A stretch of 49,998 bases of DNA from Guillardia theta CCMP2712 (taxonomy: Eukaryota; Cryptophyceae; Pyrenomonadales; Geminigeraceae), in assembly GCF_000315625.1 (NCBI RefSeq), contig NW_005434607.1, forward strand, positions 313,666 through 363,663, read 5' to 3'. This document shows, piece after piece, positions 10,897-22,588 of the stretch (within the stretch, counting starts at the first letter, position 1; every line of letters begins with the position of its first letter). The translations under genes and the position numbers were made by a program. The notes below the pieces were generated by a model, which searched no databases, was not told the origin of the DNA, and worked only from the letters and a program-made list of their open reading frames with translations.

Positions 10897-12604
10897 TATA
10901 CGGTATAATATCACAGGATCGAGCCCCCCAATCAGTTGAAGGGCCGCCGCCAGTCCCGGCGATCACGGTCGGGGCCTCCCTCACTATAGGTATACGGGAG
11001 TCTTCATATCATCCGATCACCGTCACCTTGAGGATTCCGGGCAGCCTGCCGCGCGCGGCAGCTCCCGGCGAGCACTGTCCCGGTCGACCGCCGCGCCATG
11101 TCCCGGCGAGCCGCAGTGACTGTCGGACGGTCCCAGTCGACCGCCATCACGGTCCTGGTCGCCAGGACTTCAAGGGCCATTCTGAGCGGCTCGGACCCGA
11201 GCCAGGTACTGGATCCGATCCGGCGCCGGATCAGAGGCCCACGGTAACCGCCGGGCCCGCGCACTGACAGTCACGGTGGCTGAGCCGTGCCGGATCGGAT
11301 CGCCGCTCTCAGCGGCTAAGCCCTGAGCGGCTCCGGGAGTCCGACTCTGCCGCTAGTAAGCCCGGTCCCGGGCCAGGCCCGCCGCCGGTACGGCCGCCCG
11401 CCGCCGCGGCGCCGTCACCGGGTCTCAGCATTGATGACTAGTACGTATTTTTGAAGCCGTTGGAATTCAAGAGTGCTCAAGGAATGGCAATGTTGAAATT
11501 TACCTCTTTGATTTCAAATATTCCTAGAGATATTTCCCTCGTCAACCCGTGCGCAGTAAATACCTCACTTCCCCATGTTTTTTTTTTTTTTTTATTCATC
11601 GTCACTTTGTACCAGGTCATGCGAGACCATCTAATATAAAACTGCTTTTAAAAAGTACTCCTTTGGCCGAGGCCGAGACTACCCCTCCTTTTCAGCATGT
11701 CACCCCTGGTCGGAGGAGCAAACTGTATGTAGTTACCCCTGTTCACATAGATCTCCCTACCCTACCCCTTATGGATAGGCTTGTTCCCTACCCCTGATCA
11801 AACTGAACTTCAACCCCACCCCACACTCGTATCCTTGTTCCCAATGAGCTTCTTCGCTACGACCGGTGCGTGAGGAAACTTCACGAGTACCCCTACCCCC
11901 CAGCCCCCTTTCGACAATAAAAGTTATCCACCTACCAAATTTTTACATCATTAGAAAACTTTTATTCTAAATTGGTTTTAGGACAGGATTCGACGTACAG
12001 ATATAAAACTATATTGGAATTTACAATGCTCATTTTCGTGTGAGGCTTTACTGCAGACATGGCAGGCGGAGGAGAAGAGGCGCGAGGGGAAGCTGAGAGG
12101 ACGAGGGCGGGAAGAGGAAGAAGGGGCGGGAGGAAGAGGCAGCAGCAAGAGGAAGGAGGAGAGGGAGGAGAGGGAGGGGAAGAAGAGATTTTGGAGTCGG
12201 AAGGATACGCAAACTCTCCAAACTCCCATTAGAGATACTGCGCTCACAAATCCGTTCAACGTGTAGTAGTCCTGTTTTCCCTTCCTGTTCCCAAATTTGT
12301 TGTGTTTCTTCTCTTTCGTCCTACAACACCTATGCTTCAATGTGTTGGATTCGATGTTCAATTTTCATCTCCCCTATGATGTACGGAAATTCCCGCCCCC
12401 CCCCGCCCCCGCCCCCCCTTTACTCTTCTCAAATTTCGTACTGGTATCAAACTGACATGAGTCATGCCAGATCAAAAATCTCACAGGAACGGAGGAAATT
12501 CTTGTGTAAACACATCTTCGTAAGGAACGAGCATCGACGCTGAGGGAAAGCGATGGAGGATAACAACATTTCGCTGATGTTGAGCGCCATGATTACGTGA
12601 CCGC
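10897..12604. other. Intergenic region with GC-rich block and TACCCCT words
   Basis: No gene was supported. 10920-11440 is very GC-rich, with many CGG, CCGG and GATCGG words. 11579-11593 is a T run. 11640-11900 holds at least six TACCCCT words. 12055-12180 is purine-rich and 12391-12418 is C-rich. Confidence 0.6.
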
Positions 12605-15600
12605 ATGTCTCCGTTCCCCCCGCCGATTGATTCCGGGAGGACCATGGTGGCGGACGCATCTCTAGACTACAAAGTTCATGAAGAAGGCGCAGAGGAGGAG
12701 GAGGAGTTGAACGCTGAAGAGGATCCTATCAAGCAGCTCGACATTCAGCTCAGAGAGCACTTTACGTTGCTGTACATGTTGGAGCCAGGAAACCACCTGA
12801 ACTCAAAGCTCGGAGTGAGAGAACTCTACAGGAAGGACTTGCTCACATCATTCTTCTACAAGGAGCCGCTGACAGCGCTCTACGCGCACAAGTTCTTCCA
12901 GGCGCTGTCGTTCATATATGGTGGATACCTGGTGACCATGGCGTACATGTCCACTTTGAAGTATCACGATTACGAGCATCGGCTGGTGAAGATCGATACT
13001 GTGCTGGTCGAAACTGATTACCAGAGAAACCCAACACGGATCGACTTCAGTCTGGCGAGCTGCAGTTGGAATGAGAACCTGAGCTTCGTCTTGGCTGCAG
13101 CCCAGGGTTTGTCATACATGCTGTCGTCGGTGTTTGCGTTCTTTGAGTGCATGAAGGCTCCGAGACGGGTGAGTGAAGATGTGCTCCGCTCCCTCTCGCT
13201 CTTGTTGACATCTGACTGATCCCATAGATCATTGTCCTCGGAGGGTGGATCGTTGGAATCGGGAACCTTGTTCTTGCCGTCGGGGCCAGGGATGAGATCT
13301 CCGAGCTTGACAACTCCCAGACCTTGACGTTGTTCTTTGTGGTGAGTTTGAAGCGTTCTTGTCGATACGATGTGACCTGACTTCATGGCAAAGACAATCT
13401 TTGTGTTCCCCTGCCCCATCCTCTTCCTGGAGACGTTCGCCCTGGAGCTGCTCGTGGTTTCTCTCGTCATCAGGATCATTGGGTACGCGACGGTCAGGAG
13501 CTACAGGATCGAGCTGCTGGTGGCCTTCGTGCTATTCTTCGCAGCCCTCCTGCACAAGATCTCCAGGAGGATCGCTGCCTCCAAGGAGCTGAGGGTGGAC
13601 GCTGCCATGTTCGACAGCGCATGGAAGTCGATCACCAGCATGGGGCAAGCTCAGTCAGCCCTCCAGGAGACTGACAGGCTCATCAACGAATTCTTCGTCT
13701 CCTTCCCCGGCAAGTCTACGCCTACCAGCAGGCACACGTTCATCATGCCGTCGTCGTCCATGGAGGCACCGACGGTCGACGGAAGCAACAGGAGGCTCAG
13801 CCGGATGAGCTCGAGGTCGAGGGTGATGCCGATCGACTCCATGATCTCGATCTCCGTCAGCTCATTAACGGACTCCATTCCTTCTTACCCTGTTCACAAC
13901 TTGGATCAGCTGTACGCCCGGTCTGTCGTCGTGCTCCCAATGCTCTTGCGTAAGGTGATGACGGTAGGGATAGATTGGAGCGGATACTGCTGCATAGTGA
14001 ATGCGGACGGGCAAGAGAAGCAGTACCTTTTGTACAAGGACCTGGAGAAGTCCCCAGCTGCCATGAGGAATGTCTACTTCTCCAGCATCAAGAACATCAA
14101 CCGGTCGGTTGAAAAGATCCTGGCCTTCCTGTACGGCGACGTTTCTCAGCTCACAGACGTGGTGCGGCAGAGCATCTTCTTCAACAGCCTGGAGGACCTG
14201 AATGGGGCGCTGAAGCAGCTTATGGAAGACACCGAAATCGAGATCGCGTACATTAGAAACCGACTGAGCAGGCCGTGCAGCGGGTACAGAGACATCACTT
14301 TGAACATCTGCTTCACCAACGACCAGGCCATCCAGAACAACTTGCTGGGTCACATCTGCGAAGTCAGGCTTGCTCTGATTGAGCTGCACTCGCTCGTCTC
14401 TCCAGCGAGCCATGAAGCTTGCATCATGAGGAAGCTGATCCTGCAGACGCGCAAGATGGACAAGGGGAACGCCAGCAACGTGCTGTTCCTCATCAAACAA
14501 CGGCGAAAGTTCCTTCAGACTTTTACGTTCGTCATGCAGTCAGGAATGATGGTCAGCGAAGGCGCTGCAGAGGGCGACACGTCCTCTGTCAGCTCTCTCC
14601 TTATGGCAGCCAAGGGGATGGTGCCGGGGGGGCTTTTGGACCACCTCGTCCACTCGGTCGAGGCAGGAGTGCACGACGCCAAGACAGGGAGCGTGATTTT
14701 CTCCTCCCGGCCTCTCAGCAACGTCATACACAAACGCATGTTTCAGATGGGGCTGGTGGTAGCTGGTGTTGTGATGATAGTCACTTACGTCTTGGACGAC
14801 TACCTCCCGATCATGGAGCTGGTCAGTCGCAGCCACTTCGCTGTCTCGCATGCCCGCATCAAGGTGTTGAGGACAAGGTCGCCAGTTGCCCCCAACGCCT
14901 CCCTTGAGCGCTTCAGCTTCCTAAGAGACTGTGTCAAGCTGACCCCTGAGCTGAAGGCGAGGAACGAGTCGCACTTCTACTTTTCCTTCCCCAGTCCGAT
15001 CTCTGCCAACGGATGGGAGTTCTATACAGGCTCGCAGGATTCTTCCTACCAGCACGACCCCACCGCTCTCGAGCTGCACGTGACCCAGGACAGTGCCCAG
15101 CTCGACCCTACGAGCTTGAGCGAGGCGAGCTGGGCACTGAAGTCAAAGTTTGACTGCGGGTTGAGCCCAAGGACCGAACTCTGTGAGCCGAAGGAGGAGA
15201 ACGTGACGAGGACTCGGAACCAGCGGTATCACTTCGACCTGAGGATCTCCTGGCAGTGCGTTGCCGAGTTAGTCAATATCTCCTTCCGGATGATCGCGAC
15301 CTTTGGTACACCCATCCTCGCACAAGCAGGCTTCACTCTCCTGGGCAAGATTGCCGTCGCTTGCGCCTTCCATGCTACAGGAGTCGTCGATCTCATCGTC
15401 GCCACCTTCACGCCTCTGCCTCTGCTCGGATTCCTGCAATCTTTCCTCTGGGGACTCTTCGAGTTGGCGTATGGCTCGGTGATGCAGTTCAAGGAGCAGT
15501 ACACGCTTACGCTGCTTCCTGTGTACTGCCTGGCCGGATCCTTCATGAACACGCTCCTCATCAACCTTAGGGATGGAGAATTCAGCGTCACGATCAGTAC

Positions 15601-16561
15601 CCTGCGGCCCAACCACATCTTCCTCTTCTTCGCCTGGGTTTCCTTCTTCGTCTGGAGGAGGTATCTGCTGTACAAGTCATTCAAGAGGATCGAGCGAGAC
15701 ATCTTTGAGTACGACGAGCTCTGGCGGCAGGTAGCGCAGGACGAGCGCAACCTGGCGGAGCTCAACGACACCATGAACAGGCTCCAAGTCCACTGCTCTG
15801 CGATACAGCACCTTTCCCTCCCCTCCGATGGGATGAGGATACCGCGGACGCCCATCGGCCTCGAGAGCACCTTCAGGCCCCAGCTGGCTCTCCAGATCCA
15901 GGAGAAGCTCGCTCGCAAAAGCTCGCGACTGGTAACCATGATGGCCTTGACAAAGGAGCTCACTATGACCACCTCCCAACTGAGGGTGAACTCCCTGGAG
16001 CAGCTGTACGCGCAGGCTCTCGTCGTACAGCCCGTGTTCTTCGAGAAGGTGAAGGAGCTGGGCTCTAGGTGCAACTGCTTCTTCCTCCTCGACGACTTCC
16101 TGCGGGAGAACGAGCGGTACATCGCATGGAAGGAGATCACCGACGTCCCAGACCGCATCACCATGATCAAACGCCCGGCCCTCAAGAACGTCAGCCGAGC
16201 CATCCAGAAGGTCGTCCGATCCTACAACGGCGACGTGTCGCGGCTTACGGACATCGTGCGCTACGCGCTCGTCTTCGACGACATCGTCGAGCTCAGGAGG
16301 GCCGTCGAGCTCATCATGGAGGATTCCGACATCAGAGTGGTGAGGGTGAAGAACAGGCTGGACCCTAACTACAAGTCGATCAAGTCAGGCGGGTACAGGG
16401 ACATCTGTATGAACATCAGCATCTCCAACCACTACACCCAGAGGCTCTTCATCGATCATCACCTTTGCGAGCTTCAGCTGGTGCTCAGGAGCTTCATGGA
16501 CCTGAGGAACGAGAAAGGGCACAAGAACTATCGCGTCTTCCGCGATCAACGTTGTGAATAG
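12605..16561 (+). CDS. Polytopic membrane protein with two RelA/SpoT-like domains
   Basis: Exons are 12605-13168, 13228-13341 and 13394-16561, with introns of 59 and 52 nt in matching phase, giving about 1281 residues. The ATG at 12644 (context ACCATGG) is an alternative start 13 residues later. Membrane segments lie near 96-118, 159-180, 189-208, 227-262 and 266-281, then near 675-700, 876-920, 932-950 and 967-986. Two homologous soluble domains, about 394-569 and 1093-1275, each follow a membrane block. Both begin with LDQLYA or LEQLYA, and share GDVS-x-LTD-(V/I)-VR, V-x-N-R-L, GYRDI and (I/L)CE-(V/L). This order of Asp, Tyr and Glu motifs resembles the RelA/SpoT nucleotidyltransferase fold, which makes (p)ppGpp in bacteria and plastids. 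The family call is from motif memory. Activity and substrate are unknown, and the domains could be sensory or degenerate. Confidence 0.75.
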
Positions 16562-16594
16562 TCGCCGCATCTGTATGTACATATTCTTTCCCCT

Positions 16595-16643
16595 TCTCCC
16601 TCCCTCCCTCCCTCCCTCCCTCCCTCCCTCCCTCCCTCCCTCC
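16595..16643. repeat. (CCCT)n tetramer microsatellite
   Basis: About 12 CCCT units begin roughly 35 bp after the stop codon of the membrane protein gene, so they probably lie in its 3' untranslated region. Confidence 0.9.
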
Positions 16644-17751
16644 CCAAGTTGCTTTCTCTTTCTCTCGCTCTCTCCCTTCTTTCTCTTCCTCTCCTTCATT
16701 TCTTCTTTGGGTTTATTCATTGGTTTGTTATTAAATTGCTACAACTTTTAAATCACCGTGATCGACATCGGCAACATCAACCCCCTTCTTGGCACCATTC
16801 GCCATGAATCTCCTCCCCCTCAACTTGCGGTCGTCCTGCAACCCCCTGCAAGGGAAGAGAAGGACTGGAATCAAACTACTGTGCACTTAGCATCGACTGG
16901 ATCCTGATTCTTACAAGATGATGACAAAACTCTCAACAACCAAGCATCAGCGACGAGGGCTTGTAGTTCAATCGCAATCGTTGCAGACATCTTTCCTTGT
17001 CGTCTCGATTGCAGCAGCTTTTCCGCTTTTCAGACCACGCCCTTTGAGCTGCCCCTGCCCTTTTCGTGTTATCGCCCTCACCAATCGTAAGACAAAAAGT
17101 TCCCGTGCCTGTATTCAAAGATGCAAGACCGGTATGGCGTAGAACAGTGATGGGAACGTAGATCGGCGGCTCTAGTCTTGTCCATGTTCTCGATCTCCCC
17201 CCTCCCCCTCCTGCCTCTTCCTGCCTGCTCCCTGCCCCTCCTGTCCGCCTGCTGCCGAATCGAGTCTACTACTGTCGTTCCGACTTTGTAACTTAGTACA
17301 ATATTTGTATCTGGTATTTAAATTTATTACTAAGGAATTAAAAGGCACTTCCTCTGTGTACCTAGTAAAATATTTTAAATTAATATGGTTTTCTTTCTGT
17401 GGGGTGGTAGACTAACTCACTATAAATATATTTTTGTAAATAATAACTAATTTTACAGTTGAACAAGGATTTAGATTTGTACCAGATAGTGAAAGTGGTG
17501 TAAAGGACCACCACACCGAGGTACAGCCGTGCGCTGATGGGGGGTAGGGTCCTGCTATTGATGAGGGGTACAAGTAGCTAACACATAAATGCAAAGACAG
17601 AATGGTGGGGTCAACATGTGATATATTAGGGGGGTAGGGGTAGTATCGAAATCTGAGGGGCGGGGTAAGGTTTGTGCATCTTTTTGATGGAATGAAGGGA
17701 AACCAGAGGGAAGCGACGGAGGGGATCGTGTAGGAGGAAGAGGAAGATGAT

Positions 17752-17791
<40 letters not shown>

Positions 17792-17800
17792 GGGAGCAGG
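17752..17800. repeat. (GGAGCA)n hexamer microsatellite
   Basis: About eight GGAGCA units in an intergenic region; same unit as at 310-436 and 5272-5386. Confidence 0.9.
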
Positions 17801-17988
17801 AGGAAGATACGGATGTGAAGGAAGGCAGTTTGTCGCAAGCAGTCAAACCAACCATATTTGTCTTGCGATAGCTGATAGAAGAGTAGAAAGCGTGAACCCG
17901 CACAAACAGTAATACCTATGACATCTCCTCGGGTTTTGATCGTTTCTTTGCTCAGGCACTAAATTGAAGTCCATCCACATATCTCGTC

Positions 17989-19275
17989 ATGTTGAGAAAA
18001 TGTCTCTTGTCAGCGGGACATAGTCTGAAGGCAAGTTTTCCTTACAGCAGAATCCTTGGCAGCAGGGGAGCAAAGGGACTCCCTTCCTCCCGAGCGTACG
18101 GCTCGCTGCCGATAGGAGGCTATGAGAGTGAGTCTGTAAGGCCGAAGCTCTTCATCCCCGGACCCGTCGAGTTCTCTCCTGAAGTCCTGCAGGCAGCTGG
18201 GTCGGGGGCGAGGGCGCATACAGACACGACCCTCATCGAGGACTTTGGGAGGTCAATCGAACTGGTCAGGAAAGTCTTCCTCTCCTCCTCCGCTCAGCCC
18301 TTCATCCTCTCTGGTTCCGGTGTGCTCGGATGGGATGTGGTCGCCTGCAACCTCCTGCGGAGGGGCGACAGGGTTCTACAGGTGAACTCAGGGTTCTTCA
18401 GCACGAGGTTCGAGGACGCGTACAAGCAGTACGGGATGGAAGTGACGTCGGTCGCTCCCAAGGTTGTTGGTGCGAGGCCGCTGCATGAGGAGGTGGAGAA
18501 GGAGCTGAAAGGAGCGAAGCAGTCTTCCCGCCCCTACAAGATCATCTCCATTACAGGGGTCGATACGTCCACGGGCGTGCTTGCCGATCTCAAGGCCCTC
18601 TGCGAACTGACCAGGAGCGTCTCCCCCGACACGCTCATCGTGGTGGATGCCGTCTGCTCCGCTGCTGGGGAGGAGCTGCGCATGGACGAGTGGGGCATCG
18701 ACTTCGTCCTGACGGGCTCGCAGAAGGCCATTGGGGTACCTCCCGGCCTGTGCGTCATGATCTGCTCCCAGCAAGCTCTCGAGCGCATCCCCGACAAGGC
18801 AGCGATCCCCAACTACTTTGCGAACCTCCGCAGCTGGATGCCCATCATGGAGAGCTACGAGAAGAGGAAGCCTTCCTACTTTGCTACCCCGGCCGTGAAC
18901 CTCGTCGGGGCCCTGAGGGTCGGGCTGGAGCAGCTCCTGGAGACTCCCGGAGGGATGGACGGGTACTTTGACGCGCACAGGCGGACCAAGGACCGGGTCC
19001 ATAAAAAGCTTTCTTCAGCTGGGCTGCAGCTGCTCACGGAGAGCTCTCAGGTGTCTTCGAACCTACTCTCCTGCATCCGCTACCCCCAGGGGAAGGCGGC
19101 GGGCGACATTCTTCCCCCCATGAAGGAGCGAGGATGGATCATTGCCGCAGGGCTGCACCCGGCCTGTGCCGGGGAGTACTTCCGAGTCGGGCACATGGGA
19201 TACTCAGTGACGAAGAGGCCGGAGTGGATTGACAAACTCACCGACGACCTGGTGGAGATAGCATGCTCCAAGTGA
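17989..19275 (+). CDS. Class V aminotransferase, alanine-glyoxylate / serine-pyruvate type
   Basis: A single exon of 428 codons. Residues 1-40 are rich in Arg, Lys and Ser with no acidic residues, as in a mitochondrial presequence. The enzyme body opens with LFIPGPVEFSPEVL, the usual start of this family. The PLP-binding signature is clear: VVDAVCSAAGEE with Asp220, then LTGSQKAIGVPPGL with the Schiff-base lysine at 246. GSGVLGWDVV near 105-115 fits the cofactor phosphate loop. The family transfers an amino group from alanine or serine to glyoxylate or pyruvate, which in algae removes photorespiratory glyoxylate. The C-terminus (ACSK) is not a standard peroxisomal PTS1, so mitochondrial placement is favoured. 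Length is close to the family norm. Substrate preference cannot be read from sequence. Confidence 0.93.
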   Translation: MLRKCLLSAGHSLKASFPYSRILGSRGAKGLPSSRAYGSLPIGGYESESVRPKLFIPGPVEFSPEVLQAAGSGARAHTDTTLIEDFGRSIELVRKVFLSSSAQPFILSGSGVLGWDVVACNLLRRGDRVLQVNSGFFSTRFEDAYKQYGMEVTSVAPKVVGARPLHEEVEKELKGAKQSSRPYKIISITGVDTSTGVLADLKALCELTRSVSPDTLIVVDAVCSAAGEELRMDEWGIDFVLTGSQKAIGVPPGLCVMICSQQALERIPDKAAIPNYFANLRSWMPIMESYEKRKPSYFATPAVNLVGALRVGLEQLLETPGGMDGYFDAHRRTKDRVHKKLSSAGLQLLTESSQVSSNLLSCIRYPQGKAAGDILPPMKERGWIIAAGLHPACAGEYFRVGHMGYSVTKRPEWIDKLTDDLVEIACSK

Positions 19276-19975
19276 GGAGGAGGGAAGGAAGGGATGGGGG
19301 AAGGAGGAGGAGACGAGGAGGTGTGGCGGGGCTTGTAAGATTATTTTGTGTGCTCGAAAAGATTTTTACCTTGAAACGATTAAAACTTTCGGCTTGAAAA
19401 CTCTGCAGCAGATTGGTGGAGGAGGAAGAGGAGAGAGGAAGTTGACTAACGAGGCAGGGGGCGGGGGAGGAGGGAGACAGGAGGAGGAGGAAGAGGAGAC
19501 AAGAGGAGGAGGGAGACAGGAGGAGGAAGAGGAGGGACCAGATCAAGTGCTGCAAGGAAGTCCAACGAGGACAAGGTTTCTCGCTGAGATGTCATCAGCA
19601 AATGACAGAATCCCGAGCTCCCACTGCCAAGTGAGTCAGAGAGGATGGCAAAAAAGAAGTCAAGCCGTTCGGACCTTGTCCTTGTCAAACTTCCCCAGCC
19701 GAGCTGAGCCGAGAGCTGGGAGAGGTGGAGTAGGGAGTCAGCAGGGCAGGAGGAGCAGGAGAAGGAAGCACCTATCATGGCCTCCTTCTGACACCTCACT
19801 GACTCCTCGTGCGGGTCTGTCAACTCCCCAAGCTTTGCGAGCTTCCTCCACCTGCACTTCCATTGAATCCTCCTCTCCCTCCCCCGTCCCCCATCTCCAA
19901 TCCAACTGTCCTCCTCCTCCTCCTCCTCCTCATCATCATCATCATCATTATCATCATCATCATCATCATCCCTTC
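19276..19975. other. Convergent intergenic region with purine tracts and ATC repeats
   Basis: GGA-rich tracts lie at 19277-19310 and 19415-19540, and a CCT/ATC repeat at about 19910-19970. A fragment read on the minus strand near 19780-19860, with KLAKLGELTDPHEE, might be an extra 3' exon of the methyltransferase. I could not link it with confidence. Confidence 0.5.
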
Positions 19976-21079
19976 TCACCTCTCCTCCCACTCGTCGCAG
20001 CTCGTATCCCCTTTGCTCCCAGCTGCCTCCTCCCCGGGTCTACTTTCTCCTCTCTCCTCCTCTCGTAGCATGTTGCTCTCTTGTTCCGACTGCCCTGCAT
20101 TGTGAGCCAGCTCTCGGAGGTGAAAGTGCTTCAGGAAGCAACACGGGCAGCACAGGAACGGAGCCTGAGAAGACGTGAGGAGGCGAAGAGGAGGATGACA
20201 CGGGCGAGCTGAGCACGAGGAGGAGCAGGAAGAGAGACAACAAGAGACGTGGGAGGGAGGAACGAGGAAGGAGGGGCAAAGAGGTATCAAAATGTACCTT
20301 TTCCCTCCTTGCCAACGAGAGGATGGCGTCCGTCAGGCCTCCACAGGCATGGAGTCCTACAAGTACCAGGCGCTCCTTCTCCCCTCCCCCCTCTACGATC
20401 CCACGTCTCGCCAGCAGCTCCGTCACGTTCTCCTCGCGGAAGCGGATCCTCTCCGCGATCTCCCTCCCCTCCGCATCCTTGACTTCCGTTGCCACCGTCC
20501 TCGCTGCTTCCAGGGATGGCAAGTTGACCTCCAGCTGCAAAGGAGTAGCAGCAAGTGAGTCAGCACGTGTCTCCCCCGCAAACTTCGCACCATCATACTC
20601 ACCATCTCCACCTTCAACTTGGACATGTACTTGGCAATGTTCACTGTCAGATCCCCGCGCCCTCCTCCAACGTCCACGACTGTCCAGCCGTTCCCGTCCT
20701 CCCAGGCGATGTTCCCGTCTTGGTGTGCCGGCACCTCCCCGGCGAACCAAGAGCTCTTTGCTCTGCCACCGAACAGCTCGTTCAACCTCTGCAGCATCCA
20801 ACGCACCTGTGGTGCCTTCTTGCCATGCGCATACGCGTCTCGCCGCTTCTGCTCGCTCTCCTCGCTCTGGGAAGGGATGGTGATCACGACGTCGAAGTCC
20901 CCGGTAGTCTCAATTCGCTTCATATGAAATTTCGCTTGAGTCTTACTCGCCTGCTCCAGCGCATCCAGGAGCTCCTTGTCAATCTTGCACGGGCGAAGCC
21001 TGCAAGCAAGTCACGCTGATATCGCTACCACGACCTCCTCCTCCTGCTCCTGCTCCTGCTCCTGCTGCTCCTGCTCCTG

Positions 21080-21111
<32 letters not shown>

Positions 21112-21902
21112 CCTCCTGCTCCTCCTGCTCCTCCTGCTCCTCCTGCTCCTCCTGCTCCTCCTGTCCCTCCTCACCTGCTCGCCTGCGCATTCCTTCCTTG
21201 GAGCAGCCTAGAGATTCTCGCTGCCTGCTGTCGCAGCGTCTTGTCTGACAGCTTCGAGAGCTGTGCGACCGCGTCCTCGGACATCTCTAGGCTCTCGGCA
21301 ACCCTCTTGACCCCAACGCTCTCGTTCCTCATCAGCTCGATCATGCTTTGAATGTACACGGGATGCGGCTTAGCGCTGAGCATGCAGGCATCGAAGCAGT
21401 ACACCAGCGCATCGCCGTGCCTGAGCGACTTGCCGCAGAGCCCTTGGAACCAAGCTTCCGCCTCCGGTCGCAACAGCGTCGCCTCTACCTCGAAGGGAAC
21501 GCTTCCTCGCCAGCGAGAGACGTCCAGCATGACTTGCAGCTGCGGCGTATCCTCCTCCATCTTCGAAGCTCCCTCGGGCTGCATGCATCGTCGGAGAGGT
21601 TTGAGCTCGAGGAAGATGAGATGCTTTGACATCTCTCGACGAGCTACGATCCTCCCGTCGAACTTGACCGTCTCTTCACTCACTTCCCCGTTCTTCAACG
21701 GTTCACTTGCATGCGAGACTCGTTCACATATGGCCTTCCAGCTCGCGTTTGCCTGCTCCTGCTCTTCTTCACTCCATTGCTTCTTGGGAGGCAGGAGGTT
21801 CAGGTACGCCTCCGGGTCCTCCTGCCCTTATATGTAACCACACAATCCCGTCTTCACATCCTCTAGCACCTTAGCCTGCCTCTTCTTCGGAAGCGTTCTC
21901 AT
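19976..21902 (-). CDS. SAM-dependent methyltransferase with N-terminal OB-like segment
   Basis: The proposed exons are 21902-21858, 21821-21175, 20999-20603, 20534-20298 and 20164-19976, in consistent phase, giving about 504 residues. A segment at about 55-80 (KFDGRIVARREMSKHL) resembles the first strands of a nucleic-acid-binding OB fold. Motif I for S-adenosylmethionine is VVDVGGGRGDL. Later motifs are LVGLHACGGLTDAIL and LCCPCCF, which recall the group containing METTL25, GSTCD and related methyltransferases. The likely role is methylation of an RNA or a protein; the substrate is unknown. The first intron (36 nt, 21857-21822) is needed only to avoid an in-frame TAA at 21830-21828. If it is not real, the gene has a nonsense codon or a different 5' exon. 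The C-terminal end is uncertain. The introns hold hexamer and CCT repeats. Confidence 0.8.
21039..21170. repeat. TCCTGC/TCCTCC hexamer array in an intron
   Basis: A mixed TCCTGC and TCCTCC array occupies most of the 21174-21000 intron of the methyltransferase gene. On the sense strand it is purine-rich (GGAGCA), the opposite polarity to the ankyrin gene at the left edge. Confidence 0.9.
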
Positions 21903-22588
21903 CGGTTTGACTGCATGGCAACTGAGATGCGGGAAGGGCACGAAAACATGCTTTACCCTCCATCAGAGACGTTTCAACCACCAGCACAAGCAGGGCCAGA
22001 GCGAACTTGCAAGTCCACTTAATCTTCTGAGATGTACAAAAAGAGATCCTAGATCCTGTTGATCGAATCCTTCAGATATCTGTAAGATGCCTGCATGTCA
22101 GAAGATATCTGTTCCTCTTCAATTTCGCTACCACCTACTTGCTCCTTTTAACCCCTGTTTCTGCACTGTATCCCCTCCCTGCTCCTTTTCCTCTCCTTCC
22201 ATCTCCCTTCCTCTCCTCCTCTTGCACACTACGGAATCAATCCAGTACCCTCTTGCTCTCCATCCTCAACTTCGGCTCCTCCTCCTCCTCCTCCTCCTCC
22301 TCCTCCTCCTAGCCTCCACCTCTTGATCTTCACGTGCATATTTCAGTCACTCCAATCCGAGTCTGCCTCAGAGTCTTTTCGGAATTACGTCAGCGCCAAA
22401 TGCTCAGCTCCCGGTCCTCGATTGCCATGCTGTTGGCGATGGCGGGTGATGATGCTGGCGGAAGCTGTTGGGTCACGTGTCCTCCTCCTTCCTCTCTCTG
22501 ATCTCCCTCTGTCCTCTCCCTCCTCCTCTGCTTCCTCGTGTTCCACCTCACCCGGCCTGCACACAAGTATAGCAGAACTGCACTGATC
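21903..22588. other. Divergent intergenic region, possible shared promoter
   Basis: About 690 bp lie between the start of the minus-strand methyltransferase and the first MORN exon. A (CCT)n tract lies at 22278-22311. No further gene was seen; an undetected 5' exon of the MORN gene could lie here. Confidence 0.5.

Larger units (their letters stand above)
16562..17988. other. Intergenic region, partly AT-rich
   Basis: No gene was supported. It contains a CCCT array at about 16595-16643, an AT-rich stretch at 17290-17460, AGGGGTA/GGGGTAG words at 17540-17665, and a GGAGCA hexamer array at 17752-17800. The promoter of the downstream aminotransferase should lie near its right end. Confidence 0.6.

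Noticed and set aside
11978-12361. 127-codon minus-strand open frame in the 10.9-12.6 kb gap
   Set aside because: Half is a purine/pyrimidine repeat read as Ser/Leu; no domain or splice support.
21828-21830. Reassignment of TAA as a sense codon
   Set aside because: The ART-ankyrin gene ends in TAA and others end in TAG or TGA, so the standard code fits.
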